Shown here one piece after another: positions 26,038-37,047 of a stretch of 64,000 nucleotides of DNA (position 1 is its first letter; each line of letters starts with the position of its first letter). The notes below the pieces were generated by a model that saw only the letters and a list, made by a program, of their open reading frames with translations, was not told the origin of the DNA and searched no databases. The DNA lies in contig JADQAV010000022.1 of NCBI GenBank assembly GCA_019775845.1, positions 758,830-822,829 of the forward strand. The letters are read 5' to 3'. The position numbers and the translations under genes are program-made. This DNA comes from Myrmaecium sp. VS I D KN 1 (taxonomy: Eukaryota > Ascomycota > Dothideomycetes > Valsariales > Valsariaceae).

Positions 26038-27988
26038 TCATTTCACACTCTGCTCCGTCCCATCCTGCACAGCACCCGCCTCCCTCCGCTGCAACTCCTC
26101 CTTCTCGTCAGCGGTCAAATCACTCCCAGCCTCTTTAAGCCGCACGAAGAGGACCAGTATCGCAAGCGCAGTCGCCCCGCTCGCAAGCTCGAACCAAAAC
26201 ACGACCTTGTAGCTGCGGCGCTCGCCGCGATCCGCCGTGTTAACGGCGACGACATCCGCGAAGCCGAGGAAGAAGGCGATCCCGAGCTGGAGGATGCTGT
26301 TGATGAGGGCGCCGGCGAGGCCCTGGCGACGGGAGGGCAGGGAGGTGCTGATGAAGATGTTGGTGACGTTGAAGGTGATGTCGATGGCGAGGGTGGCGCA
26401 GAGCATGCTCCAGAAGGTGTAGCACCAGTAGTTCGCGCCCGGCGGCGCGACCGCGAACAGCAGCGGCGAGATGATGAAGCACGCGCCCGAGAAGAGGACG
26501 AGGATGGTGCCAGGAAGGAGGTGGAGGAGGAAGCCGCCGACGGTCGCGATGATGCAACCCCCCAGCGCCATCGGCGTGAACCAGGCCACCAGCTGCATCG
26601 GCGTGCCACCCATGATGTTCGTCATGTAGTACGTGCTGTACAGCAGGTAGATCCCGAACGAGCCGTACGAGAAGAACAGCGCGATCGTCAGCGGGGACAT
26701 GTGCTTCACCCGGAACAGGTCGAAGGGGAGCAGCGGCTGCGCCGCCACCCACCCTTCCACGTACACGGCCACCCCGAGCAGCAGCACCCCGACGATCAAC
26801 GTGACGTAGATGTAGGGGGTCGCCCACTGCGCCGGCGCGTGCGAGCTGTCCGTGATCGCGTAGACGACAAGGATGAGCCCGCACGCGATCAGCGCCGTGC
26901 CCCACCAGTCCATCTTGACGCCCATCCCTTTCCGCTCCGCCGCGTCGTTGGGAACGCAAAAGTACGCCGCGCCGAACGTCGACAAGGCGAGCGCCGCCCC
27001 GATCCAGAAGTACACCCGCCACGTCGTGTACTCGCCCGCGATGCCGGCGAAGAAGATGCCGATGTAGAAGCCCAGCGGCGCGCAGGCCCCGTAGATACTG
27101 AAGATCACGTTCTTCCGCGGACCGGGTCGGTAGATGCTCCCCAGCAGCTGGAGGCTGGATGGCAGGAAGGCGGCGGGCCCGAGCCCCTGGATGGCGCGGC
27201 AGAAGTCCAGCATGAGCTCGTTCTGGGCAAATCCGGTGATGATCGACCAGACGGTCAGCCACGCCATCCCGCAGATGTAGACGATGTAGCCTCCGCGGAT
27301 ATCTATGGGGGATGGTCAATACCTGGTAAAGCCGCGAGCAGATGAAATGAGCTGGTGTATGAAAGCTTACCAGCAATCCTGCCTGCGGGAAGGAGAAAGG
27401 CCGAGATGACCAAGGAAAAGGCATTTGCAGGCCATGTACTCGTCGAAGCAGGAATGTCTAGACTGCGAGCTACCGTAGGAATAATCACTGTGAAACCAGA
27501 AACAAAGTATTCCTAGACTGGATGAGTTTCCAAATCCAAGAGATGACATGGAGTGTACTCTTACAGATAGGATTTGGGACATGGCCACCGAGTAGACAAA
27601 TCCCACCTCTTCCCAAGTTGATCTAAATTTCTCAGGGCGCTGTCGGCCCAGACGCTCTAACCGCGCCTTTTCAGGCTCAACATCTTCACCCTCTACTGGA
27701 CTGCCGCTGCTTGGCGTAGCGGTGTCCGGTGTTACTACTGCGCTCCCGGGATCGGGGCTGAGCCATATGACTAGCTGTCAGCCTGAGGTTGGGAAAATGA
27801 TTTCCAGACCAGACTGGTCACTGAGCTACTCTCTGAGCCGCAACCATTGGACGAGTGACAAAGAACTCGACAAAAGGAAAACCAAGAAGAAATGATATAA
27901 TGAACTGACTGCTAAGAAGACGAAAAAGAAGGAAAGGAGAAAGAACCAAAAGATATCCATACCAAGGTTCTCGAGCAGCGGCCGTCAT
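26038..27988 (-). CDS. MFS transporter, DHA2-like (14-TM type)
   Basis: Four exons: 27988-27963 (26 nt), 27757-27565, 27512-27371, 27302-26038; 541 residues. The tiny first exon encodes MTAAAREP; the second exon begins after ATGGCTCAG, the only acceptor that keeps frame with PDPGSAVV. Fourteen or so hydrophobic segments follow an acidic cytosolic N-terminus. Seen: the motif A-like loop PAGRIADIRGGY, RAIQGLGPAAFLPSS, and the motif C-like GACAPLGFYIGIFFAG typical of antiporter-type MFS drug/aminotriazole-resistance families. It probably exports small molecules across the plasma membrane; substrate unknown. Because of the 205-nt first intron the start is less certain than the rest. Confidence 0.87.
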
Positions 27989-28309
27989 GCTTCCTGCTTC
28001 GGGACTCGTCCAGCAATGATGGCAGATCTCAGGTAGTCCGGTTCGGGATCAGGTGGTAAGGTAGGAGGTAATATATATACGACAGATAATGATACAATGC
28101 CGGCAAACAGACAAAGCCATCACAAGAGATACTCGGTGGATCCTCTAAGAAAGATGTACAAGAAGGGCGGCCAAGGAAACAACGCGGCGAAGCGCCATCA
28201 AGGATCAATCATGCAAACCGATATTGATGTCGAGTAACTAGGTATGCATGAAGGGGGGAATCCCAAAGAGTAAAAATAAGAACGAGAACGAGAACCGGAG
28301 AGACGGAGA

Positions 28310-28328
28310 GGGAGAGAGAGAGAGAGAG
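28310..28328. repeat. (GA)n microsatellite
   Basis: GA dinucleotide run in the MFS upstream region; simple repeat. Confidence 0.8.
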
Positions 28329-28834
28329 GTCAAGGAGGCCGCCCGCCTAAACTTAGCTCAGCTTTTATGCGAAGAGCCGCAGCAGGATGGTAAGGTACCT
28401 AAGGCAGGTGTAGAGTGACGAACTGCAACAACGACGGGCGGCGACATGGTTTAGTGTGGAGTGTGTGGGCGTGGGCATGAAAGAGCGAGAAGGAGGACCC
28501 ATCCATCCGCAACGGACTATGCCAGAAGAAGCAGCCAAGAAGCAGCGTGAATCCTCGTCCGCGGGGGTTTCGAAGGGTCACTGCGGTTCCTCCTTTTACA
28601 TAATCTCCCCGAACTGGCACTTCAACGGACCCGACCAACTGCAGCACCGGTCGATGTCCGTCCGGTGGGCTTTCGGGCGGAAGTGAGATCGCGTTTAGCC
28701 TCGGTTAATCCTGCTGCCTAAGGCTCGCAAATGCCAAGACCAGTTGCGCCCCCGCCGCCCCGCCCAAGAAATCTTCGTTGCCCAACAACGGACCAGGGGG
28801 TCCGTGCGAAACGAGAAAATTCTCCCCTCGTCGT

Positions 28835-28842
28835 TATAAAAG
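28835..28842 (+). promoter_or_regulatory. TATA box of an unassigned plus-strand transcript
   Basis: TATAAAAG is followed by a CT-rich stretch and a CATCATCA element, the usual arrangement of a strong fungal core promoter, but no known gene begins downstream. The nearest open frame starts at 28955. Confidence 0.4.
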
Positions 28843-28954
28843 GCCGCTCCCCCTCGCCCTCCTCTTTCTCTCGACATCATCAGTTAGGTATAAAATATTA
28901 CCTTATCGAGGCTCCGCCACCGTGCGGCTTGCTGAGGGTTATTCTGCTTCTCCC

Positions 28955-29158
28955 ATGGGTTGCCTTCCGTTCCCGGCCTCGTTGAGCAATCTGGCGGCCG
29001 TCTGTCCTAATCAATCGCGTCTTTTGTCCGTTCTTCCTTGGACCGTGGTTGTGGGATGGCTGCTACAGACTCTCGCGAGCTTTTTCGTTCTCTTTTTCTC
29101 CGTAGTTGCGTTGCTGCTGCTGTTCATGCCATGCTGCTTCCGCGCGGCGTCAATCTGA
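28955..29158 (+). CDS. Candidate 67-residue membrane microprotein
   Basis: Frame of 67 codons starting MGCLPFPASLSN about 115 bp downstream of a TATAAAAG box. The C-terminal half is a long hydrophobic stretch (WTVVVGWLLQTLASFFVLFF and onward to LLLLFMPCC) sufficient for one or two TM passes, ending CFRAASI. No similarity is recognised. The placement behind a good core promoter and CT-rich leader is the only support; a non-coding RNA or chance frame is equally possible. Confidence 0.25.
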   Translation: MGCLPFPASLSNLAAVCPNQSRLLSVLPWTVVVGWLLQTLASFFVLFFSVVALLLLFMPCCFRAASI

Positions 29159-29576
29159 CTTGATGCCGATCGCTGTTGTAGATGCCGCAGCGCGAGAATC
29201 GTTAGAAGCATTCGCTTCCCTGTGCATTTGTTTCGCGGCCCGCAGAGTTCAGCTTCGGGTAACCATCTGTGTCTGTACGCAGGCATTATTGTAGCTGAAC
29301 ACTGATGGCTGCTCAAACTATTCGAGCCTTTATAAGAGCGAACGTAACGACGGGAGGCTTCTCGACGTCATGCCACTACGGAGTACAGCATGCGTTGAAC
29401 GGTCCATTTGGCAAGCAAGCGCCTCAACATGCACACCAGTCACGAAAGTGGTTGAGGTTTATCTTCAGTACTGTTTCATGGGTATTTGAATTTTTGCAGG
29501 ACTATATAACTTTCGGAGCAGTTTTTACACTACTCCTATAAACCTGAACTAGACCCACCAGCAGACATCGACCCGC

Positions 29577-30354
29577 TTAGTAGAGGCGCTTGGGAGGAGA
29601 CATGGAAGCCTTGATGACCAAGCTGCCAATGTTCTGCCAGCCCTTCTTAAGCAGAGAGACAAGGTAGTTGATGGCCAACATGATGTTGCCGATCAGCTGG
29701 TCCTCGGTCATCTCAACGTTACCAACGGCAACACCCATGCAGAGAACCTTCTTGAGCTGGAACTTGATGGTGGACTTGACCTCAGTGATCTTGGCGGAGA
29801 GATCCTCGTTGTGGGAAACCGGGGTAGGGAACTTGCCAGCTGTTCGAAAGAGTCAGTAAATGCGCTTGACCGGCACGCTGCAGCCCGAGTGGATGTGTAA
29901 CTTACCCTTGGAAAGACCAGGACCCAAGAGACGGGGGATCTGCTTGATCAAGGAGTCGGAGGCGACGAAGGCATCGTACTTGCGAGCCAACTTCTTGATA
30001 AGCTTCTTGTTCTTGTTGAGCTTCTTCAAATCCTCAGCGGACATGGCATCAACACCACCGTGCTTGGCACGGTCGATATCGTGCTGGTCACCGAGAATGC
30101 AGACAGCCATGTTGGGCCTGGGGACCTGGGGCAGCTTGATGGTGCCGCTGAAACGCTTGTCACGCTGGGGGTCGTAGTTCTTCAACCCGATCTGCAACTC
30201 AACGGTCTCGAGGAACTTCCTCTTCTTGACCTCATTCTAACCCAGTTGTCAGCAAGACCGTAGACGGCGGGATTCGGCGCGAGGCGGGACGAACGCTGTA
30301 CTCGAGGAGCTCCTTGACGTTGGTGCGGACACCAGCAACCGTGACTTTCGACAT
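29577..30354 (-). CDS. 60S ribosomal protein uL1 (L10a/L1)
   Basis: Three exons: 30354-30295, 30236-29906, 29839-29577; 217 residues, exactly the usual eukaryotic length. The product runs [20 protein letters not shown], then [39 protein letters not shown], and ends [16 protein letters not shown]. uL1 forms the L1 stalk of the large subunit and helps release deacylated tRNA from the E site. The first donor is GTTCGT, a weak but in-frame GT site; the second is GTAAGT. The coding sequence is strongly biased to C-ending codons, as expected of a highly expressed gene. Confidence 0.97.
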
Positions 30355-31140
30355 GATGAATTATGTCTCCCAGAGAAATTGCTTCTTTGGTGAACGGTGG
30401 CGGGTGCGATCGTGGTTGAGAAAGAGAGAAGGTCTGCCGAAGCTTGAGAAAAGTCGATAACGTTAGTGCGGACTGGTGGTGCGGAGCGAGTCAGGTAAGC
30501 GAGTACTTTACCTAATCTGGCGAACATCTTGATCAGCCAGAGCTCCCCACTGGCATCCCCGAACCTCCGCAAACTTCGCTCTTCGGTTTCTCTTGATTGA
30601 TATTTGGTAGTGATTCATACGATGACAGTTTCCGTGCATGCCGTTATCATCGTGTTTTGATTAATTGCACAGGCTAGATCTTCCCCTAACTGTGAAATGT
30701 CTAGACCTTCCCGTCCTTCGTGGAAATCACAAGGAGTGACCAATAAGTCAGATCACTGTCTACCTACTGCTCCTGCTGCTTCATAGGGAAACGGAAATGA
30801 CTTCCTTCTTCTGCCCTTGCGACAGTTTGTCTTGCTTCTTTTTGGGGTTGCTTCCTTTGGTCGAACCACTCGGAGCGCAGATGATGATGATGATAAGCCC
30901 ATGTCTTGGCAGCGGCCGGAGTTTAGCTATTATGTCCCGCGTCCTGTAGGCAAGCGATGTACGGAGTAGTACTCCTACTATGCATCACCATCGCAAAGAC
31001 AGCAATTCTCTAATCTTGATACTTCCTCGCAGCTATCCACACGTCCTCAATCACGGCTATAGGTGCCATGCATTGGCCCAAGCCGTGTCACCCAAGCTAC
31101 GCTTAACGTTCCATTTAACTGAACCTTTCAGCATCCCATA
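30355..31140. promoter_or_regulatory. Divergent intergenic region, uL1 / Tfb4
   Basis: 786 bp with the promoters of both genes. A GATGAT trinucleotide run lies near 30881-30895. No TATA box close to either start; no gene seen. Confidence 0.5.
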
Positions 31141-32452
31141 ATGAACGCTATCGACGCTACAGATCGTCATGTCGCGACAGTAGACAGTAGGCTGAGCCAA
31201 TACAAACCTTTCTTCACAGGATGCTAATATGAACCTCCATCAGCACCTCCTCCTTCTCTCCTCACCGTTGTCCTCGATACCAACCCGCATGCCTGGGCAT
31301 TCCTCAACTCAACTCTCCCGCTGAGCAAAGCTGTCGCAAACCTCCTCGTCTTCCTCAACGCCCACCTGGCCTTCAATAGTGCGAACCAGGTCGCCGTAAT
31401 AGCCAGTCACACGCAGCGCGTACAGTGGTTGTATCCAACTCCAAAGTCTGCTGCCACAGGCGATACCAGCAACGGCGCGCAGAATGGCTCACGATCTCCC
31501 AATGGCACATCAGATCCCATGGACGCTGCCAATAAATACCGGCCCTTCTACGTTGTCGAACGTGAGATCCTACGCAACCTCCACAGCTTAATAGAAAGCA
31601 CCACTCCCTCGAGCCTCTCGTCGCAAAGCACTACGCAGATTGCCTCCGCGCTGACTATGGCGCTTACATACATCTCGAAACGCACCCTCCTTGCCTCCCC
31701 TCTTGATCCCACCGGCGTCAACCTCGTCGATCTAACCGCCCCGTCCCTTCCCGCCGATCTGAACGACGGCACGCAGGGCACAGCGCGTGCCGCGCTCGTG
31801 TCCCGCATCCTCGTCCTCAGCGTCTCCGGCGACCTCGCGACCCAGTACATCCCCGTCATGAACGCGATCTTCGCGGCCCAACGCAACCACGTCGCCATCG
31901 ACATCCTCAAGCTCGCCGGAGACACCGTCTTCCTGCAGCAGGCCTCCGACGCCACCGGCGGGGTGTACATGAAGCCGGACACCCCCGAGGGGCTCCTCCA
32001 ATATCTCATGATGGGCTTCCTGCCCGACGCCACCGCTCGGCGCGCCCTCATCCTCCCCGACGCCGGCGAGGTCGACTTCCGCACCGCCTGCTTCTGCCAC
32101 CGCAAGATCGTTGATATCGGCTACGTCTGCAGCGTGTGTCTCAGCAGTAAGTTTCCGTCGCACCGACCACGTGCATGTTACGTTGTTGCATTGTAAAGCA
32201 TCCAAGAAACTAACCAACCGGCTTTCACCTCAAAAAACAGTCTTCTGCGAACCCCTGAAAACGCCGACTTGCCTCACCTGCTCCTCCCACCTCTCCCTCT
32301 CCCCCGCCCTCCACGTCACCCCGGCCGTCATCCCCCGTCCGAAGAAGAAGAAGCGGAAGCGGCCGCTTGCGTCGGGGGAGACGGGTCCAGGTACGGGTCC
32401 TGGCACGGGCGCATCGACGCCTGTCAGCGGCGCTGTGACGCCCATGGCGTGA
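31141..32452 (+). CDS. TFIIH core subunit Tfb4 (p34)
   Basis: Three exons: 31141-31186, 31244-32146, 32241-32452; 386 residues. The first exon gives MNAIDATDRHVATVD; joining at GTAGGC to CATCAG restores TPPPSLLTVVLDTNPHAWAF. Tfb4 is a vWA-domain subunit of the TFIIH core that contacts Ssl1 and functions in transcription initiation and nucleotide-excision repair. Seen: the vWA strand LLTVVLDTNP, a glycine-poor insert with NGAQNGSRSPNG, LQYLMMGFLPDATARRALIL, and a C4-type zinc-binding region CFCHRKIVDIGYVCSVCLS followed by FCEPLKTPTCLTC. The C-terminus is basic (KKKKRKRP), a likely NLS, then a Gly/Thr-rich tail. Confidence 0.95.
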
Positions 32453-33475
32453 CGGGCCCATCTTCCTACGGTGTCGCATTGCTATTCTCTCTACCTCGCT
32501 ACCACATATCTACGAATCATGGCATGGAGACAGAAGGTTCCGTCTCGTTTTTTTTCGTTTAGTCCCTACCATATAGCATATTTGGCATGGAAGCAGGGCG
32601 TTTTATATTCTTTACTATTTTTTTATTCTTTTCTGGCGGGAAGCGGATATTTCCTTTCCGACGTTCGACTGGAATATCGAAAGAAGGAGCGTGCTCTCGG
32701 CGTTTCATCCTATTTCTTCGTTTCTTTTCTTTCATCCTTCTCCTATTTAATCTTCCATTTCTTCGTGGTATGGTGCCAAATGAAACCGAACAAATCTTGC
32801 TGAAGGAATACGTTTCGAGGATGGGCAAGTAGGGGACAGGGCTCCGAATGTGAACACCCGTTGGGACGGCTAACGAGCTTGGTCGGATGTCTTCTTTCCC
32901 TTCGTGTAGTATTCACACGTATGTCCATCGAGCAGCCTCGACTCGTGAGCGAGAACTGGGGAGTGGGAAGGTCGAATGCTCATCGGAGCAAATGGCACGG
33001 GAGGCGGTGGTTGATATGATCCTTCCTCGCATGCCCTGTATTAAGACAGCTGAAGAGTAGTCGTTGGGTTCAAACCTCTGTTCATGAGCAGATGGATCGA
33101 GGCGAATCGTCCGGTGTCAATAATATCAGACTCGTTAGACAGAAAGAATCAAGCAAGAGAAGCTGGGTTCCGCTATATTGAGCAGTAGGTGGAAAAGCGA
33201 AACAGTAGCAAGTCTATGCGAAGAGCAGTTGCAAAGGTATAGGTGGAATACGCTGTAGGAGAATAGGTGAACAGGTGAGGTCAAAGGGAGAGATGGGCGC
33301 TCATCTTTATTGCCTTTCCTGTGCCTTTTCCCCGGGATGTCCTTTTCTGATCGTAAGATGCGGTTGGCCGTTCTACCCCTCAGGTTCGCTTATAACCTTT
33401 TGCGCTCAAGCAAGCGTCAACGGCCGTGTCATGACTATCCCCATATATCCCGCAGACAGGGCGCAATCTATTCTA
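32453..33475. other. Convergent 3' flanks
   Basis: 1.0 kb between the 3' ends of Tfb4 and the taspase-like gene, T-rich on the left. No gene or RNA recognised. Confidence 0.55.
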
Positions 33476-35502
33476 TCATCTCCTGCGGCGTGGTATTCTA
33501 AAGGCCCGCCCACCTTGACAAAAGCTGGACTTGCCACGGCTACGAGACATCGTGCACACAGGCTCGGGATCACTTGAGAGCTGAGAAGCAAGGGCCTAGA
33601 CGGAACGTTAGTGTGCTTATTCAAGCTCAGGTCTTTGACTGACTTACAAAAGAGTCCGTATTGTGGGCATAGAACAACCTAATGTCATTCTGGCTCTTCT
33701 TGACGCAAAGAATGCCGATAGCCCCGGCCGAGTTGCTGTTCCTCACACTCGGGTGCTCTGGAAGCTGTTAGTGAGTGTGCGCTGTGTAATCTCGTGACTT
33801 CATACGTACCCATAAAGTCTAGTTGGACCATCCGCCGTAACGCTTCATCTTCTTCTACGACTTCATAAGTGCCGCCTCTACATCGTGCAACACCGTGATA
33901 AACCCGTTCCGCGCATACGGCAGCTGCCATCGTAGTAGCCATATGTTCGCCTGTACCACTGGTGACAACTGCAACTGTCTTCTTTTGTTTATCGTCCAGC
34001 TGTATGGGAATCACATGGGCACCGATTCCGACCAAGGCCGCTGGTCCAACCCTGCCACGATATTTCATTCCTATGCCACCTGACGAAGCACCACAGGCGA
34101 TATTACCATCAGCATCCACTGCAATGGCGCCGACGGTATCCGTTATGTGGTCATCTTGTTTGCCATACGACGGGACTTCCGGAGGAGCCTCATCGCTGGT
34201 GTTGTGGGCATTTGAATCCTGTTCGACCGGCCTGGGAGGCTCGAGGTCCATCATTGTTGCCGATGTCTCCGCCGCGGGAGGTGGACTCGGTGTAAGTGAC
34301 GGCAACTCAAGTGTGCTATCGGACGATTCTGAGTCACTGATGGACGCATCGTCGTTCAAATTAGAGGCGGGGTCTGCGACGTCGAGCATCTCGTATTCAG
34401 AATGCCCGCCATCCCCATCACCATTGTGCTTGGAGGCAGCGAGACCTGCCAACGTAGGGATTGTCTGGGTGCTGTTGATGAAGGCATTCCTTGACGCCTC
34501 ATGAACGCTTCCTACATAAGCACCACCGGAAGGACCTTTGGGGGTCATGGATGGTACAGGAGAGCCTTCCGATTGAGGGGTGGCCGCAGGGGGCGTAGAA
34601 TGGTAAGAGCCTGGCATGGAGGCGGGCGGGGAAGAGCTGCTTAGCGAACGCTTGTTCTTCTTTTCCATCTCCTCGAACAAGCCCATTCCCATGTCCCGTG
34701 TATGTCTCCTTCGGATGCGTTCTCTCTCGGCTTCGTCCGCCGCCAGTTCTATTCCGGTTTGCTCAAGGTGCGGCTCTGCGTTGGCCGCCGAAATTGAAGA
34801 AGAATCACCGAGTTTCGCTTGTCGAGCTTTTTCGGCCTTTCTTTCAGCGTATTTCAGGTCGGATTTCCACCTAAGCCAGCGTTCGCGAGCTGATTTTGAG
34901 ACAAGGGCATCATGAGGCAACACAGGGATTCCATTTTCGTAAGCGAAGTCTGTAGCTCCCTGAGCCACCAAAAAGTTTGGGGGCACTCTCCGCAGTGATA
35001 GTGGAGTTGTTGTGTGCTCAAGCACAAGGCGAGCCAGACAGATAGGATTTTTGATTTCTGCAATAAAGTCAGTAGTCATAGCGCAATAGACTGCCCGGCA
35101 AGAGGATACTTACGAGCGACGGCACCCACGGCTCCGCTTCGTCCGTACCCGTCAATTATGGACGCATCGCACTCTACTACGCCATCCATGGCGAGATTAC
35201 TACCGTACCCGGCGTTGGTAATTTCACGATCTTCCAAAACGCGGATCGCCATCTCAACAGCATCCACGGCAGAGCCCCCAGCATTCAGAATGGCCATAGC
35301 GACTTTAGCGGCACTGAAAGAGCATCAGTTTCATGGTAGCTGGTGGAGGCAGATGATGAGGGCGAGGAGATGCAAAGACTTACTCATTACATGCTGACAG
35401 GTGAATCTTCTCGTTCACATGGCTGTGGAATCCGGCACCTGCGTGAACAAAGATTGCGCATCCTTGATTGGCTTCTCTTCGTAAAGATGCACCGTCAGAC
35501 AT
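33476..35502 (-). CDS. Taspase/type-2 asparaginase family N-terminal-nucleophile hydrolase
   Basis: Five exons: 35502-35384, 35313-35114, 35057-33810, 33757-33648, 33595-33476; 598 residues. Seen: CAIFVHAGAGFHSH near the N-terminus, AILNAGGSAVDAVEMAIRVL, NAGYGSNLAMDGVVECDASI, NPICLARLVLEH, then the nucleophile motif DTVGAIAVDADGN with Thr at about 413, CGASSGGIGMKYRGRVGPAA and TGTGEH-type residues (SGTGEHMATT). The family self-cleaves before this Thr to form alpha and beta chains; relatives hydrolyse asparagine, glycosylasparagine, or peptide bonds after Asp (taspase 1). Between the chains lies a Ser/Pro/Asp-rich, probably disordered insert of about 240 residues (about 165-405), much longer than in plain asparaginases and taspase-like. 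Which substrate it uses cannot be told. The start is the first ATG in frame (MSDGASLRR); the frame stays open upstream without ATG. Confidence 0.93.
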
Positions 35503-37047
35503 GTCGCGTAAAGTCTTCCTTGAACTGAGAACTTGAGGTGATGGGGTTTCCAAGCGGTCTGAACGAGAATTTTGATCGGCTTGCACCGCAAACTATGGAA
35601 AGCAAGCCGCCTCTGGGAGCGTAGCCTGGCCTATGACGTGGCTGGCAAGGTGACTATAGGGAACGAAGTGAGGTCGGCAAATAGTCTTTACCTAGAAAAG
35701 ATTGCTCAGATACGAAGGTCGGACTCTGAGGGAAAGCCGGAGGTGTATGGATGGGTATGGAAGTAAACGGCTGGAAAGTAGCGAGGAGAGTGTACCGCTG
35801 TTTTTGGCAGTTGACGAGCCTAAATATCGCGCCGAGCGGCGGTTATGGCCGGCCGGTATAGCGGTGAAGAGACGAGGCGGAATGTAAGAGAAAGGAGAGA
35901 GAAGGGCGCGGATGATGAAAAGGATATGCAAAGAATGACAACCTCCCCCGGAGTGAGATGTTCAATGGGCCTAGAGGCACTTGAAGAGGGTCGGGATATT
36001 GTGCAGAGGAGAGAAGAAGACCTTAGGATTGACGGGTAGGAAAGATGATGAGGAAGGCTCAGAACATGATGACGGTGGGTTTGGATGAAAGAACTTCACA
36101 GCGGCACACCCAAGCCCGTGCCTTCCTCAGTGAGAAGGAGCTCTTGCCCTCTTTAACCCGACAAAGTACTGTAGTAGATACGGTTCTGCTCCTTCACGGA
36201 CACCTTAATACTGAGGTGTACGATGCATGTACGAGGGAGTTTCCGTCTTAGATGCTATACGCCTGACCGCGCCCACCTCTTGAACCACTTGTCCTTTTCT
36301 CCTAAACAGTTGACAACGAAGAAACACTACAGGACCGACAGTTTATAGAATACAAGCAGGCGCTGGCGTACTCATGTTCCAAAGTTTCGTTTCTCTCAGC
36401 AGCGCGTGGCACTAAACGATGTTTTCCAGGCCCGCAGATGAAAGACTAGGGGATATAATATGCTGTAGGGGTCGGTTTGTATGAGTGAGTGAGTGCGTGT
36501 TTCCATGAAGCGGGAACGGTCAGTTGTAGGGCAGTGCAAACCAAACCTCTACTCTAGTGCTAATTTGGTCCGTGAAAGGACTGATTATCCTGCTACCATC
36601 CTAGGACATGTAGGTATCGGGCGGAGGCACACAGGGTTCCAATGCTTGACCCCATAGCTCGCACTTGGCCTGAGGCAAACTTCCAGCAGCTGAAAGCCAA
36701 CCCGCTTCCACACTCGTCGTGATGCTCCTCCGTTTGATGGACGAATGATGTCTTTGATGTCCAATCAGACCATCACTGAAGATGAACGGAATTGACAGTG
36801 TAGATATTCATGGTGGTTGTCGATGATCCACCTCCAGCCTCCCCTGGCCTCCGCCTTCCGTGCTTGCCAAGCAGTCCGTGGCCCCGCCGTCATGGCATGC
36901 CCACATCCACCATTGAGCTCACGTCTGTCCATCTATCCCAACGCGCACGCCTATACCAGGCAACCCCTTCCTGGTGCAAACTTTCCCTTGACATCGACAT
37001 CTCTCTCCCTCCGTAGTTTGAGATCTCCAACCTAGGACTTTGCCAAA
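35503..37047. promoter_or_regulatory. Divergent intergenic region, taspase-like / Arp3
   Basis: 1.5 kb containing both promoters. Nothing coding is recognisable. The last 100 bp before Arp3 are CT-rich leader-like sequence. Confidence 0.5.

Larger units (their letters stand above)
27989..29576. other. Intergenic region upstream of the MFS gene and downstream of uL1
   Basis: 1.6 kb. Holds the MFS promoter, a (GA)n run at about 28310-28328, a TAAGGTACCTAAGG motif near 28390-28403, a plus-strand TATAAAAG box near 28835-28842, and the candidate small frame listed separately at 28955-29158. Confidence 0.5.

Noticed and set aside
33060-33090. GGGTTCAAACCTC resembling a T-arm
   Set aside because: Stem bases do not pair and no D-arm or acceptor stem is found.
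36000-37000. Possible short genes in the gap before Arp3
   Set aside because: Only short frames without start context, splice partners or similarity.
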